In this document: one piece after another, positions 43,418 to 52,316 of the stretch
Position numbering within the stretch: the first letter of the stretch is position 1
Layout of the letters: each line of letters begins with the position of its first letter
Assembly (NCBI RefSeq): GCF_024494645.1
Contig: NZ_JANHDJ010000005.1
Span: forward strand, 62,001 to 126,000
Origin: Halohasta litorea
GTDB taxonomy: Archaea; Halobacteriota; Halobacteria; Halobacteriales; Haloferacaceae
Reading direction: 5' to 3'
DNA: 64,000 nt
The notes under the pieces: model-generated
Databases searched by the model: none
Seen by the model: the letters and a program-made list of their open reading frames with translations, nothing else
What the model was told of the DNA's origin: nothing
Made by a program: the position numbers and the translations under genes

Positions 43418-44905
43418 TCATTGCCCCTGAATAGCAGACAGCGATTCGACGGTGACACGTTCGGGAATCTGGTCGACGGCGTCGGCATGCCACTCATCGA
43501 TGGCGAGGGTGAACTCTGTCTCCGGGTTCGCCTCGACGAGCGCCCGGACGCCGTCGGCCGCCGCGAGCTGTCCGCCTCGGTCGGGTCGGTCGGGGACCGC
43601 CGCCGTGAACGGATAGCTGTCGGAGAGTTCGCGGGGGAACGGCCCGAACGGGGCGACGACACGCCAGGCGGCGTCGTACTCGTCGGAATCGGGTGCGCCA
43701 GCCTCGGTCAACAGGAGCTGGGCGGGCGTCGACAGTCGATCGAGCCGCTGGTGGTGCCGCAGGACCTCGGGTCGGCGAGCGCTCTCCGGCGAGGTATAAA
43801 AGAACGTGCCCTTCGAGACGGGGTCGTCGCGTTCGAGCTGGTCGGCGTGATCCAGGAGCGCCCGATAGCCGTTGTACATCGCGGGGTGGCCGCGGGCCCG
43901 GCGGTCGACGAGTTCGAGAAGGTTGCCGCTCCGGATGGCCTGCTTGATCCGGCGAAGCTCCTCGAAGGTGACATGGAGGTTGTGCTCGGCGAGCAGGCGC
44001 TCGCGGCGGTCGTCATCGTCAACTGCTCGGATCTCCGCGGGTGTATGGTCGGCACAGATCGGACAGGAACAGGGGAAGTAGTCGAGATCCTCCAGCTGTT
44101 CGGTGCCGGAGACAGTGAGGTATCGTCCCGCGCGGGCATACAGTGCATACGCGGCGGAGTCGAACAGGTCACAGCCCAACGCCACGGCAAGGGCGAGCAT
44201 CATTGGGTGGCCCGCGCCGAACAGATGGACCGGGCAGTCGGCACTGAGCCCGCGTTTGGAGGCGGCGACGGCCGCGACGAGGTCGTCGTAGCGGTAGTTG
44301 TTCATCATCGGCACCACGGCTCCAATGGGGAACACGTCGAGGTCCGTCTCGGCGGCCTGTCGACCCGCCCGCTCGCGGAGATCGGGGAAGGTAGAGCCCT
44401 GCACCGGGGCGTTGATCAGCATTTCGCCACAGTCGAGGGCTTCGGCGTCGGCCAGTGCCTCGGCGGTAATGTCGAGATCCGACTCGGCCTGCTGGCGGCT
44501 CACATCCGGTGGTGTTGGGATGTCGACCGGCGTCCCGATGTCGGAGCCGATCTCATATTGGAACTCCAGGATCTCCTCGGTCGTCACCTCGATATCGCCG
44601 TACTCGGCGAGCTGGAACGAGCCCGAGTCAGTCATGATCGCCCCGTCGAAATCCAGCAGCTCGTGAAGCCCCTCGTCGAGGGCCTGCTGGCGGAGCCGAT
44701 CGGTCTGCCGGATGATATAGGAGTTCGTGATGAGGATGTCGACGTCGAACTCGGATTCGAGCTCGGCGGGCTCGATCGTTAGGGTATTGGGGTTGATAAC
44801 GGGCAGTAGGGCCGGGGTTTCAATCGATTGGCCCGCCCGTGGGACCTCCAAGCGGCCGATCCGTCCGGCCCCGTCGGCGTCCCGGATCTCGAAGTGGTCG
44901 CGCAT
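43418..44905 (-). CDS. tgtA: tRNA-guanine(15) transglycosylase TgtA
   Basis: 495 residues. [15 protein letters not shown] opens the TIM barrel; IMTDSGSFQ carries the active-site Asp; VHLFGAGHP is the second conserved block; and the zinc site is in [16 protein letters not shown] with a downstream His. It swaps guanine 15 in the D loop of archaeal tRNAs for preQ0. The C-terminal PUA domain seen in many archaeal TgtA is not evident in this length; the ArcS gene here encodes one instead. Start ATG 44905. Confidence 0.94.
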   Translation of the reverse strand: MRDHFEIRDADGAGRIGRLEVPRAGQSIETPALLPVINPNTLTIEPAELESEFDVDILITNSYIIRQTDRLRQQALDEGLHELLDFDGAIMTDSGSFQLAEYGDIEVTTEEILEFQYEIGSDIGTPVDIPTPPDVSRQQAESDLDITAEALADAEALDCGEMLINAPVQGSTFPDLRERAGRQAAETDLDVFPIGAVVPMMNNYRYDDLVAAVAASKRGLSADCPVHLFGAGHPMMLALAVALGCDLFDSAAYALYARAGRYLTVSGTEQLEDLDYFPCSCPICADHTPAEIRAVDDDDRRERLLAEHNLHVTFEELRRIKQAIRSGNLLELVDRRARGHPAMYNGYRALLDHADQLERDDPVSKGTFFYTSPESARRPEVLRHHQRLDRLSTPAQLLLTEAGAPDSDEYDAAWRVVAPFGPFPRELSDSYPFTAAVPDRPDRGGQLAAADGVRALVEANPETEFTLAIDEWHADAVDQIPERVTVESLSAIQGQ

Positions 44906-45071
44906 ATGCTCCAGCTACCGGTGGCGCGTCGGTAAGGATTGCGTTCGGCTCCGGTCAACGGCCTCGATACAAAATAAATCATTGAAAATATGTTATTTAA
45001 ATAACTTATATATGCTAAAATATGAATTACCTATTAGTTGTAGTGAATTTACAATATTGGTGATTAAACCC

Positions 45072-45767
45072 ATGCCCTCCTCACGAGCAGTGACTCCAGT
45101 TATTGGAGTCGTTTTGGCAGCCGCGCTTGTGGTGATCGTATCGTCGTCGATTGCGGCCGTAACACTAGACATGGGGTCCCAGATAGGCGACTCTCCACCG
45201 GCCGTGGCCTTCGAAAGCGAGGTCGACGAGACCGTCATCCTCAGGCATGCTGGCGGAGACTCCATTGAGGGAAGCCGGGTCGAAATTCGGGGTGGAACTC
45301 CTCAACGGGTTCCGGAGACGATCCGGTCAGGAGATGCAATCGAGGTCACGCCGGATGGAAACAGCTCCGAGGTGACTGTCGTCTGGGCCACCGAGGATAC
45401 CTCCACACGGCTGACGACCGTCGACACCACGACGATCGAGCGAAACGAATCCGAATCGGAGACACCTGACAGAGGTGACTACGAGAGTTGTGTACGGGTC
45501 TCGTCAGATACAACCGAGATCGAGAGTGGGTTGTGTGTAATCGTCGAATCCGGTGTCTCGGTCGACGCCATCGAGAACGTTTGGGTCGTATTCGCCGAAC
45601 CTGACGCCGAAATCGGAACGGTCGACGGCTCGTATTGGGTCGTTCTCGAAGCGGACTCAGAGGTCACGGGTGACGTGACCGCAACCGGCTACGTCTCTGC
45701 ACACGACGAGACACAGGTCGAGGGGAACGTCACCGACGGTCGGCTCATCGAAGACGACAGCTTGTGA
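45072..45767 (+). CDS. Type IV pilin-like (archaellin/pilin N-terminal domain) protein
   Basis: 231 residues from ATG 45072. The N-terminus SSRAVTPVIGVVLAAALVVIVSS is a class III signal peptide: a short positive segment, then a hydrophobic helix beginning at RAVTPVIG, the haloarchaeal pilin pattern processed by PibD. The rest is extracellular and rich in Asp, Glu and Thr, without further helices. Two further in-frame ATGs lie upstream (45012, 44727 region), but the pilin signal sets this start. Surroundings from 44960 to 45070 are AT-rich, with TTATATATG near 45006. Assembly partners are not in the window. Confidence 0.75.
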   Translation: MPSSRAVTPVIGVVLAAALVVIVSSSIAAVTLDMGSQIGDSPPAVAFESEVDETVILRHAGGDSIEGSRVEIRGGTPQRVPETIRSGDAIEVTPDGNSSEVTVVWATEDTSTRLTTVDTTTIERNESESETPDRGDYESCVRVSSDTTEIESGLCVIVESGVSVDAIENVWVVFAEPDAEIGTVDGSYWVVLEADSEVTGDVTATGYVSAHDETQVEGNVTDGRLIEDDSL

Positions 45768-45843
45768 CGAACACTGTTGCCGTATTTAAATAACCCGACG
45801 GTAGACGCTGCGAGAACCCGTCTCGTCGTTCCCGGCACTGCTC

Positions 45844-46389
45844 TCAGCGATGGGTCAGTTCGTAGTGGGTCACTGTGAGCGCCGCCCGCCCGTCGTCCAG
45901 TTCGTCGTCGACGACTGCGGCGAGATACTCGTCGTAGTCGGTCACGTCGACGCGAATGCTCTCGTTGTCGTCGAGTTCCTGTTCGGCGGTGGGTGTGCAG
46001 TCGTGGGCGACGAAGTGGTGGTGGACGGAGTTGGCGATCCCGTTGGAGGGTTCGGTCGTCAACAGGTGTTCGAGGCTCCTCGCCTCGTAGCCGGTCTCCT
46101 CGCGGAGCTCCCGCCGGGCGGCCTCAAAGAGGTCCTCCTCACCCTCGACCGACCCCGCTGGGAGGCCGCGGTTGACGCCGTCGACGGCCTGCCGCCACTC
46201 CTCGATGACGACTACGTCGCCGCCCGGCGTTAGGGGGAGGATAACGACGGCCGGAGGTTCGTCGACGTAGTGGTAGTCGGTGACTGTGCCGTCGGGCAGT
46301 TTGACCGCATCGCGCCGGATCTCGAAGCCCGGGCAGCTGTAGTCGATCTCGGATGCCATCGTCTGCCACGCCAGCGGATCGTCCGTCAT
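45844..46389 (-). CDS. NUDIX hydrolase (ADP-ribose pyrophosphatase-like)
   Basis: 181 residues. The Nudix box is GSVEGEEDLFEAARRELREETGY (G-x5-E-x7-REL-x-EE-x-G), preceded by VVIEEWRQAVDGVNRGLPAG. The overall layout matches ADP-sugar diphosphatases (NudF type). It hydrolyses nucleoside diphosphate derivatives in the cytosol. Single gene, with a promoter region at 46390-46468. Confidence 0.9.
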   Translation of the reverse strand: MTDDPLAWQTMASEIDYSCPGFEIRRDAVKLPDGTVTDYHYVDEPPAVVILPLTPGGDVVVIEEWRQAVDGVNRGLPAGSVEGEEDLFEAARRELREETGYEARSLEHLLTTEPSNGIANSVHHHFVAHDCTPTAEQELDDNESIRVDVTDYDEYLAAVVDDELDDGRAALTVTHYELTHR

Positions 46390-46468
46390 ATGTGATCTGT
46401 CCGGCGGCGACGGCTAAATATCACCGGTCGACACGGTTGGCCGACCACGAAGGGGGAAGTGTTGGCGG

Positions 46469-46828
46469 TCAGTCGACGGCAAAATACCGGTCGGCGTGGT
46501 TCCGACACCCGGGATTGAACATGGCCTCACAGTTCGGGCACTGGTGGTCGCAGTCGAGATACGCCCGGACGCTGAGTTCGATTCCACAGACCCCACAGCA
46601 GACTGCTGGTTCATCGAACCGACCGCGGGGCCACCGCTTGGCGTCGTGATCGGCACAGGGTTCGTGGCATCGAAAACAGGGGTAGTAGGTCTCACAACAG
46701 GGAAATCGGATAGCGACGATATCCCGGTCGCTGCGGTAGTGGGCACACCGGGTTTCGTCGTCGACAGCGACACCGACGACGAGGTGATCCTGTGGCGTCA
46801 GTCGGCGTCCTCGGCAGTCGCCCGTCAT
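46469..46828 (-). CDS. CHY zinc-finger protein
   Basis: 119 residues. TRCAHYRSDRDIVAIRFPCCETYYPCFRCHEPCADH and CCGVCGIELSVRAYLDCDHQCPNCEAMFNPGCRNH hold the nine cysteine/histidine ligands of the CHY domain, which binds three zinc ions. CHY domains occur in eukaryotic ubiquitin ligases such as Pirh2; the archaeal function is unknown. Small single gene. Confidence 0.9.
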   Translation of the reverse strand: MTGDCRGRRLTPQDHLVVGVAVDDETRCAHYRSDRDIVAIRFPCCETYYPCFRCHEPCADHDAKRWPRGRFDEPAVCCGVCGIELSVRAYLDCDHQCPNCEAMFNPGCRNHADRYFAVD

Positions 46829-46929
46829 CCGGCAGTAGTTCGCGCCGCCAACAAAAGAGCATAGCGGACGGCCGACCCCTGGGAAGGCCGTCGAATGGGT
46901 TTATCAACACTGCCGTCATTCACTCTGGC

Positions 46930-47331
46930 ATGACGACATTCGTGGCCGCAACGAACTCGGTGCACACGAGTGCGGCACTCTGTGACTACCTGTTCGACCG
47001 GGTCGGAAGCGAGGACACCGTCCACGCGATCAACTCACATCTCGATGAAGAGTCGGTGAGCGACGAGGAACTCCGGGACGGCGAGGACGCGCTCAACGCG
47101 ATCTACTCGCGGCTCGGCGCGGCAACGACTGTCGAAACACACCAGTTCGTGCGGGGAAACGTCCCCGCCGAAGACATTCTGTCGTTTACCGAACGCGTCG
47201 ACGCCGACGAGATCGTCATCGGCGTCAGAAAGCCGACCGCCACGAGCAAGGTCGCCATCGGGAGCGTCACCGAACAGGTGTTGCTCCATTCGAGCCGCCC
47301 GATGGCCGTCATCCCCCGCGAGCTGGAGTAG
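46930..47331 (+). CDS. Universal stress protein UspA family
   Basis: 133 residues from ATG 46930. The ending VDADEIVIGVRKPTATSKVAIGSVTEQVLLHSSRPMAVIP has the G-x2-G-x9-G-S ATP-binding pattern in partial form (IGVRKPT...AIGSVTEQ). A GTTTATCA TATA box about 30 bases upstream supports the start. Stops back to back with the convergent membrane gene. Confidence 0.88.
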   Translation: MTTFVAATNSVHTSAALCDYLFDRVGSEDTVHAINSHLDEESVSDEELRDGEDALNAIYSRLGAATTVETHQFVRGNVPAEDILSFTERVDADEIVIGVRKPTATSKVAIGSVTEQVLLHSSRPMAVIPRELE

Positions 47332-47676
47332 TCAGCCAAGCAGTGCTGTCGAGACGATCACGGTGTTCCAGCCGGTGACTGCCACCCCGAGGACGGCCAA
47401 CCCCAGCGGGATGCCGACCCGGTTCGCGGTGGGCAGGACTCGCCAGATCCCGTAACTCAGCCCGATCGTGAGGAGTTTGAGCACGAACAGGCTTGCCACA
47501 CCGTAGCGGTCGATCAGCGGGCCGACGAGTGGCCCGGCCTCGACGACGCCACTGAGACGGAGCCCGACCGCCGTCGTTACCAGATCGCCGACGCCGAAGC
47601 AGGCGACCGCCAACAACCACAACGTCGGCTGGAGACGTTGCAAACGGCCCGCCGAGCCGCCGCGGGAACGGTACAT
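47332..47676 (-). CDS. Small membrane protein (DUF5658-like)
   Basis: 114 residues from ATG 47676. It has three or four helices: LLAVACFGVGDLVTTAVGL, then SLFVLKLLTIGLSYGIW, then LGLAVLGVAVTGWNTVIV. The 'GDLVTTAVGL' and following Gly/Pro-rich loop resemble the other small membrane protein at 24445. No known function. Convergent with UspA with abutting stops. Confidence 0.6.
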   Translation of the reverse strand: MYRSRGGSAGRLQRLQPTLWLLAVACFGVGDLVTTAVGLRLSGVVEAGPLVGPLIDRYGVASLFVLKLLTIGLSYGIWRVLPTANRVGIPLGLAVLGVAVTGWNTVIVSTALLG

Positions 47677-47836
47677 ACGGCACGTCCTGCAGAGACCGGT
47701 TTCGTTAGTCACCGAACAACGTGTGGGAGCCGCCGAACGGCAGTCTGCGGCGGCTGGTAGCCTCCGGCTACGAGCCCAGACGAGTGGCCGGGGCACACAG
47801 AAGGTGATTTAAGAGTGCCACGACTGCCAGTAGCTA

Positions 47837-48652
47837 ATGGCTACCGCGTTTTTCGACCGGCTCGCCGACCGGATCGCCACCGTCGACAGCGTCGTCTCGA
47901 TCGGACTGGACACTGACCCCGACCGAATTCCCGACCACCTCCAGGATAACGACCTCCCACAGTGGGCGTTCAACCGGCGGATCATCGATGCGACCCACGA
48001 ACACGCCGCCTGCTACAAGCCGAACGCCGCCTTCTACGAGTCGGCCGACGGCTGGCGCTCCCTCCGGGAGACGATCGCCTACGCCCATGGCAAGGACGTG
48101 CCCGTCTTGCTGGATGCCAAACGAGCCGACATCGGCAACACGACCCGGCAGTACGCCGAGATCCTCGAGGTTGTCGACGCGATCACCGTCAACCCCTATA
48201 TGGGCCGGGACTCCCTGCAGCCGTTCTTGGATCGCGCCGACAAGGGCGTGTTCGTCCTCTGTCGAACGTCCAACCCCGGCCGGGAGGACCTCCAGGATCT
48301 CGAACTCACCTCGGGCGAACCGATTTATAAACGAGTGGCCGCACTCGCTGACCTGTGGAACGAACACGACAACGTCGGCCTGGTCGTCGGCGCGACCGGC
48401 CCCGACGAACTCGAAGCACTCCGTGAGGCAGTTCCCTCCCTGCCGTTCCTGGTGCCGGGGGTCGGCGCACAGGGCGGCGACGCTGAGGCGGCGGTCGACT
48501 ACGGGTTGGACGCCGACGGCGTCGGCCTCGTTAACTCCTCCCGTGGAATCATTTATGCGGGCGAGGAGCAGGGCGAGGCGTTCGCAGCCGCCGCAGGCCA
48601 GTCGGCAAAGCGGCTGAAAGGGCGGCTGAATCAGTATCGAAACGCCGAGTAG
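47837..48652 (+). CDS. pyrF: Orotidine 5'-phosphate decarboxylase (type 2)
   Basis: 271 residues. SIGLDTDPDRIP opens the barrel; VLLDAKRADIGNTTRQYA carries the catalytic Asp-Lys-Asp arrangement (DAKRADI); GADGVGLVNSSRGI closes it. Length is that of the longer type 2 enzymes. It forms UMP from OMP in pyrimidine synthesis. A TATA-like GATTTAAG is about 27 bases upstream. Confidence 0.93.
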   Translation: MATAFFDRLADRIATVDSVVSIGLDTDPDRIPDHLQDNDLPQWAFNRRIIDATHEHAACYKPNAAFYESADGWRSLRETIAYAHGKDVPVLLDAKRADIGNTTRQYAEILEVVDAITVNPYMGRDSLQPFLDRADKGVFVLCRTSNPGREDLQDLELTSGEPIYKRVAALADLWNEHDNVGLVVGATGPDELEALREAVPSLPFLVPGVGAQGGDAEAAVDYGLDADGVGLVNSSRGIIYAGEEQGEAFAAAAGQSAKRLKGRLNQYRNAE

Positions 48653-48698
48653 CCGCTGCCTACCAACACATCAGCGGGTGTAAGCGACCGTTTTGCAG

Positions 48699-49952
48699 TC
48701 AGTCGGTGTCGATCGCGGTCGTCTCCCGGTCGAGATCATCCAGGACACGCGTTAGCGTCGTCACCAGGATGTGGGCCAACTCCTCGTCGGTCGTATCGAA
48801 GCCGTCGGTCGTGGTTGCGCCAGCGACGAACACGCCGTGGTCGCCGACCGGGACCAGGAGTTCGCTCCGAATCGGTGTCTCCTCGTTGTAGGCGTCGGGA
48901 TACTCCCGCACGTCGGCGGCGAAAATCGGGTCACCCGTGGTGTAGACCCGCCAGACCAGCCCTTCGTCCCGTTCGATCGCAGGCACCTCGCCGAACACCT
49001 CCTCGATGCCGGTCGTCGTCGCGACGGGGACGAGTCGGTCGGCCGCGGCGGTCTCCGGCGCATACAGCCCTGCGACGTCCATCTCCAGGACGTCTTCGGC
49101 CGCCCGAATGGCGACGTCGACGGCCGTCTCGAAGGCCGTCGCATCGATCAGCTCCCGAGTGGTCGTATGGAGGGCTTCGAGACGCCGCTCCCGCTGTTTC
49201 CTGGCGGAGATATCCCGGACGACGCCGACGCTGGCCTCGTAGCTGCCGTCGGCGGCTGTAACGGGGGCGATATTGATCTCGGTCGGGATCTCCCGGCCAT
49301 CCATCGTGGTAACGGTCACTTCGTGGGTCGACCAGTCAGTGTCGGGATCGGCGCGGATCTCCGCCAGTCGCTCGCTGCCCCGTTGGTAGGCACCGTCTAC
49401 TAAAAACTCGCCCGCGTGCATCCCGATCGCCGTCTCGCGGTCACAGCCGAGCATCTCGGCCAACGCCTCGTTAGCCAGCACGATCGAGCCGTCCGTATCG
49501 AGGATATACATCGGATCGCCGACCGTCTCGACGAGGAGTTTGTACTGTTCGAGCTCCCGTTGGGTCTGGTAGCTCTCGACGGCGTTGATGATCCGGTTGG
49601 CGAGCAGTCGATACTGTTCGGTGCCGGTCTGTTTCTGGAGGTAATCGGTCGCCCCCGCGGAGATCGCATCGCTGGCGACCGCCTCGGAGCCCTCACCGGT
49701 AAACAGAATAAACGGCAGCGAGGGATCTGACTCACGAACCGTTTCGAGGAACTCGATGCCGGTTGTCGATGGCATCTGGTAGTCGCTGACGATACAGTCG
49801 AAGGTCTGGGTATCGAGTCGGTCGAGCCCGTCGGCCGGGCTCGTCTCGGTGATGATCTCGAAGCGGTCGTCCTCCTGGGAGAGGAACTCCGCGGTGAGAT
49901 CCAGAAACGACGACTCGTCGTCGACGTGGAGGATCTGGATCGAGTCCGCCAT
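48699..49952 (-). CDS. Receiver-PAS-GAF protein without output domain
   Basis: 417 residues. Residues ~1-115 are a receiver (LHVDDES, phospho-Asp in VSDYQMP, and Lys in YLQKQ). Residues ~135-250 are a PAS/PAC domain (YILDTDGSIVLANEALAEMLG, then VRDISARKQRERR). Residues ~255-415 are a GAF domain. There is no histidine-kinase, HTH or GGDEF part, so it probably senses signals and interacts with another kinase or regulator. No partner gene is next to it. Confidence 0.8.
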   Translation of the reverse strand: MADSIQILHVDDESSFLDLTAEFLSQEDDRFEIITETSPADGLDRLDTQTFDCIVSDYQMPSTTGIEFLETVRESDPSLPFILFTGEGSEAVASDAISAGATDYLQKQTGTEQYRLLANRIINAVESYQTQRELEQYKLLVETVGDPMYILDTDGSIVLANEALAEMLGCDRETAIGMHAGEFLVDGAYQRGSERLAEIRADPDTDWSTHEVTVTTMDGREIPTEINIAPVTAADGSYEASVGVVRDISARKQRERRLEALHTTTRELIDATAFETAVDVAIRAAEDVLEMDVAGLYAPETAAADRLVPVATTTGIEEVFGEVPAIERDEGLVWRVYTTGDPIFAADVREYPDAYNEETPIRSELLVPVGDHGVFVAGATTTDGFDTTDEELAHILVTTLTRVLDDLDRETTAIDTD

Positions 49953-50055
49953 TGCTCATACAACAACCTAGCCGCAAGTAATTGTTCTGGTAACTTGACT
50001 GTCAGCTTTGGAAGAGTATCTGTCGGCCCACCGGGCTCCCAGCATGTCGTCGGCC

Positions 50056-51105
50056 TCAGATTTCGGGCGGTGCTTCGCGGCCGATATGGATCTCTTGGCC
50101 CTCGATATCTTCGAGGGCGGCAACGAGCCCGCCGACCTCGACCCGCCCCGCGTCGGTTTCGATGGTCAGCGCGGCGACCTCTTCGGAGTCCTGGATGGCG
50201 ACATCGGCGACTTTCCCCGAGACGACACGTTCCTCGCCGGTTTCGGTATCCCGGCCCTCGACGGTCGCATAGAACTCGCCACCCAGATCGCGGATGTCCT
50301 TGACGGCCCGCCGGATCGAGGCATACCGGCGGGGGAACGGCCGCTCCGAGCCGTCGACGGCGACGGTCTCGGCAGTCGTCCACAGGACGGTCCCGAAGAA
50401 ACCGGACACCAGGAAGCCGAGCGCCGAGCGGTTGAAGATCACGCCGTAGCGGTCCTTGTCGTCGCGGATCGCATCCTGGGTCGCATACACCGAGTGTTCG
50501 CCGTCGGCGACCGCCAACACGGGCGTCGTGATGCCGCGGCGGGCCCGCACCGTCGTCGCCACCGACAGGTAGTCGAACGTGTCGGGATCGGGGGCCGCAC
50601 TCGCCGGGGTCAACAGCAGATCGATGCTGACCCCGTTTGCGATCTGGGCCGCCAGATCGTCGGCGAACTCCGTCAGCAGCTCCGGTGTCAGCGACAACGC
50701 GAGCTCGTACTCCGCGGAGTCGATACACTCGGCGAGATGCCGGATGATCGTCGAGCGGGATTTGACCAGCGACACCGCCTCTGTCTCGCGGGTTGGGGCG
50801 GTGTAGCGGGCAACGAGTTCGTCGACCATCTCGGTGAACGACGACTGGACCTCGCCGAAGGCGTCCTCGGGGTCGATGGCGACGATCTGCATCGGTCTCG
50901 ACTCTCGAAGCTCGACGAGCCCCCGGTCCGAGAGGCTCCGAACGGTGTCGTACACCCGCGGCTGCGGAATGTCGGTCCGGTCGGCGATCTCGCTGGCGGT
51001 CAGCTGGCCGTGCTCCAGGACGGTCAGATAGGCGTCAATCTCGTATTCGCCCAGATTGAACCGCTCGCCGACCGTATCGAGCAGCTGCCGAAGGTCGTCT
51101 GCCAT
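50056..51105 (-). CDS. trmB: TrmB-family sugar-responsive transcriptional regulator
   Basis: 349 residues. Residues ~18-80 are a TrmB winged helix ([47 protein letters not shown]). Residues ~110-330 are the TrmB sugar-binding part. In Halobacterium and Haloferax, TrmB binds DNA when glucose is low, activating gluconeogenic and repressing glycolytic genes. TbsP, which works with it, is encoded 3 kb away. Whether this is the orthologue rather than a paralogue is inferred from its length and the 'EYEIDAYL' start. Confidence 0.8.
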   Translation of the reverse strand: MADDLRQLLDTVGERFNLGEYEIDAYLTVLEHGQLTASEIADRTDIPQPRVYDTVRSLSDRGLVELRESRPMQIVAIDPEDAFGEVQSSFTEMVDELVARYTAPTRETEAVSLVKSRSTIIRHLAECIDSAEYELALSLTPELLTEFADDLAAQIANGVSIDLLLTPASAAPDPDTFDYLSVATTVRARRGITTPVLAVADGEHSVYATQDAIRDDKDRYGVIFNRSALGFLVSGFFGTVLWTTAETVAVDGSERPFPRRYASIRRAVKDIRDLGGEFYATVEGRDTETGEERVVSGKVADVAIQDSEEVAALTIETDAGRVEVGGLVAALEDIEGQEIHIGREAPPEI

Positions 51106-51248
51106 ACTGGTCGTTGTCCGGTCTACCGGTATGTAATTTACTATGTATCGAGTTGCACCCGGTTTTATAATCCGGTTTCACAATCGTCGACGGAACCCTG
51201 ACAGTCATCGGGAGAAACCCTTTTTCAGGAGGCCCGTGAGACCACGGT

Positions 51249-52316
51249 ATGACTCGCTACGGGCATCCGGTGCAGACGGAGGGAGCCGCCGACTCCCTCG
51301 CACAGTTGCTTCCCGGCTGGCTGCAGTTCCCGGGGCGGCTTCTGGCGGCGCTGGTGGTCGTTTTGGCCGGCATCTGGCTCTCGAAACTGCTCGTGCGGCT
51401 GTTGGGGCGGCCGATCGCGCGTCGGTTCGCCAGACAGAGCGTCGCCCAGACCGTCCTCGGTGGGGTTCGCGGCCTGACGATCGGCCTCGCGCTCATCGTG
51501 GCCGGCTCGTTTATCGGACTCCGGATCGGCGATATCGTCCTCTCGGTGACTGTCTTTTCGGCCGTCGTCGGTATTATCCTCGCGCCGATCGTCGGGAACG
51601 TCCTCAACGGGATCTTCGTGTTGGCCGATCAACCGTTCGAGATCGGCGATATGATCGAACTCGACGAGGGCACCCGCGGTTTCGTCGACGATATCACGAT
51701 CCGGTACACCAAGATATTCACCCTCGACAACACGTTTCTGGTGATTCCGAACGGGAACGTCCGCGAGCGCGATGTAACCAACTACTCCGCGGAGGACGAA
51801 CGGACTCGGCTGTCGTTGGACGTGCTAGTGACCTACGAATCCGACATCCCCGAGGCGCGTCGGCTGATCGAACGATCGGCCAGAGACACCGACGAGGTGA
51901 TTGAGGGGGGGCCGGATATTCGGGTCGGCAGCGCACGCTACCCCGCGAATCCGGGCTGTCTGATCGCCGATTACGGCGACAACGGCATTCTGCTTCGGCT
52001 TCGCTACTGGGTCAAAAAGCCCTACAAGATCGCCACCGTCGAGTCGGCGGTCAGAACCCGGATTCGGGAGACGTTCATGGACGCCGACGCGACCATCGAG
52101 ATGGCCTACCCCCACCAACAGCTCGTGTTCGACGAGCACAGCGGCGAGGCACAGGTCGCCGTTCGGGAGGCCGCCAACTCCCCAGCGACTGAGGGGATCC
52201 AGGAGCCCGTGACAGACTCCGATTCGACAACACCTCCGGAATCGACGCCATCGACAGACGTCTCGTCCACACCGACTGACGGATCGCCGTCGACCGACGG
52301 GAACTCCGAAACGTAG
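51249..52316 (+). CDS. MscS-family mechanosensitive channel, second copy
   Basis: 355 residues. The N-terminal helices and VVGIILAPIVGNVLNGIFVLADQPFEIGDMIEL, then DITIRYTKIFTLDNTFLVIPNGNVRERD match the other MscS at 30831. After residue ~300 it has an extra Pro/Ser/Thr-rich tail of ~55 residues with repeated ST and TP pairs, not seen in the first copy. The stop abuts the YcaO gene stop (TAG-CTA). Both genes probably serve hypo-osmotic protection. Confidence 0.9.
   Translation: MTRYGHPVQTEGAADSLAQLLPGWLQFPGRLLAALVVVLAGIWLSKLLVRLLGRPIARRFARQSVAQTVLGGVRGLTIGLALIVAGSFIGLRIGDIVLSVTVFSAVVGIILAPIVGNVLNGIFVLADQPFEIGDMIELDEGTRGFVDDITIRYTKIFTLDNTFLVIPNGNVRERDVTNYSAEDERTRLSLDVLVTYESDIPEARRLIERSARDTDEVIEGGPDIRVGSARYPANPGCLIADYGDNGILLRLRYWVKKPYKIATVESAVRTRIRETFMDADATIEMAYPHQQLVFDEHSGEAQVAVREAANSPATEGIQEPVTDSDSTTPPESTPSTDVSSTPTDGSPSTDGNSET

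Noticed and set aside
42539..44782. A 747-codon open frame on the plus strand
   Set aside because: It lies antisense to the channel and tgtA genes, both of which have clear motifs. GC-rich haloarchaeal genes often leave the opposite strand open.
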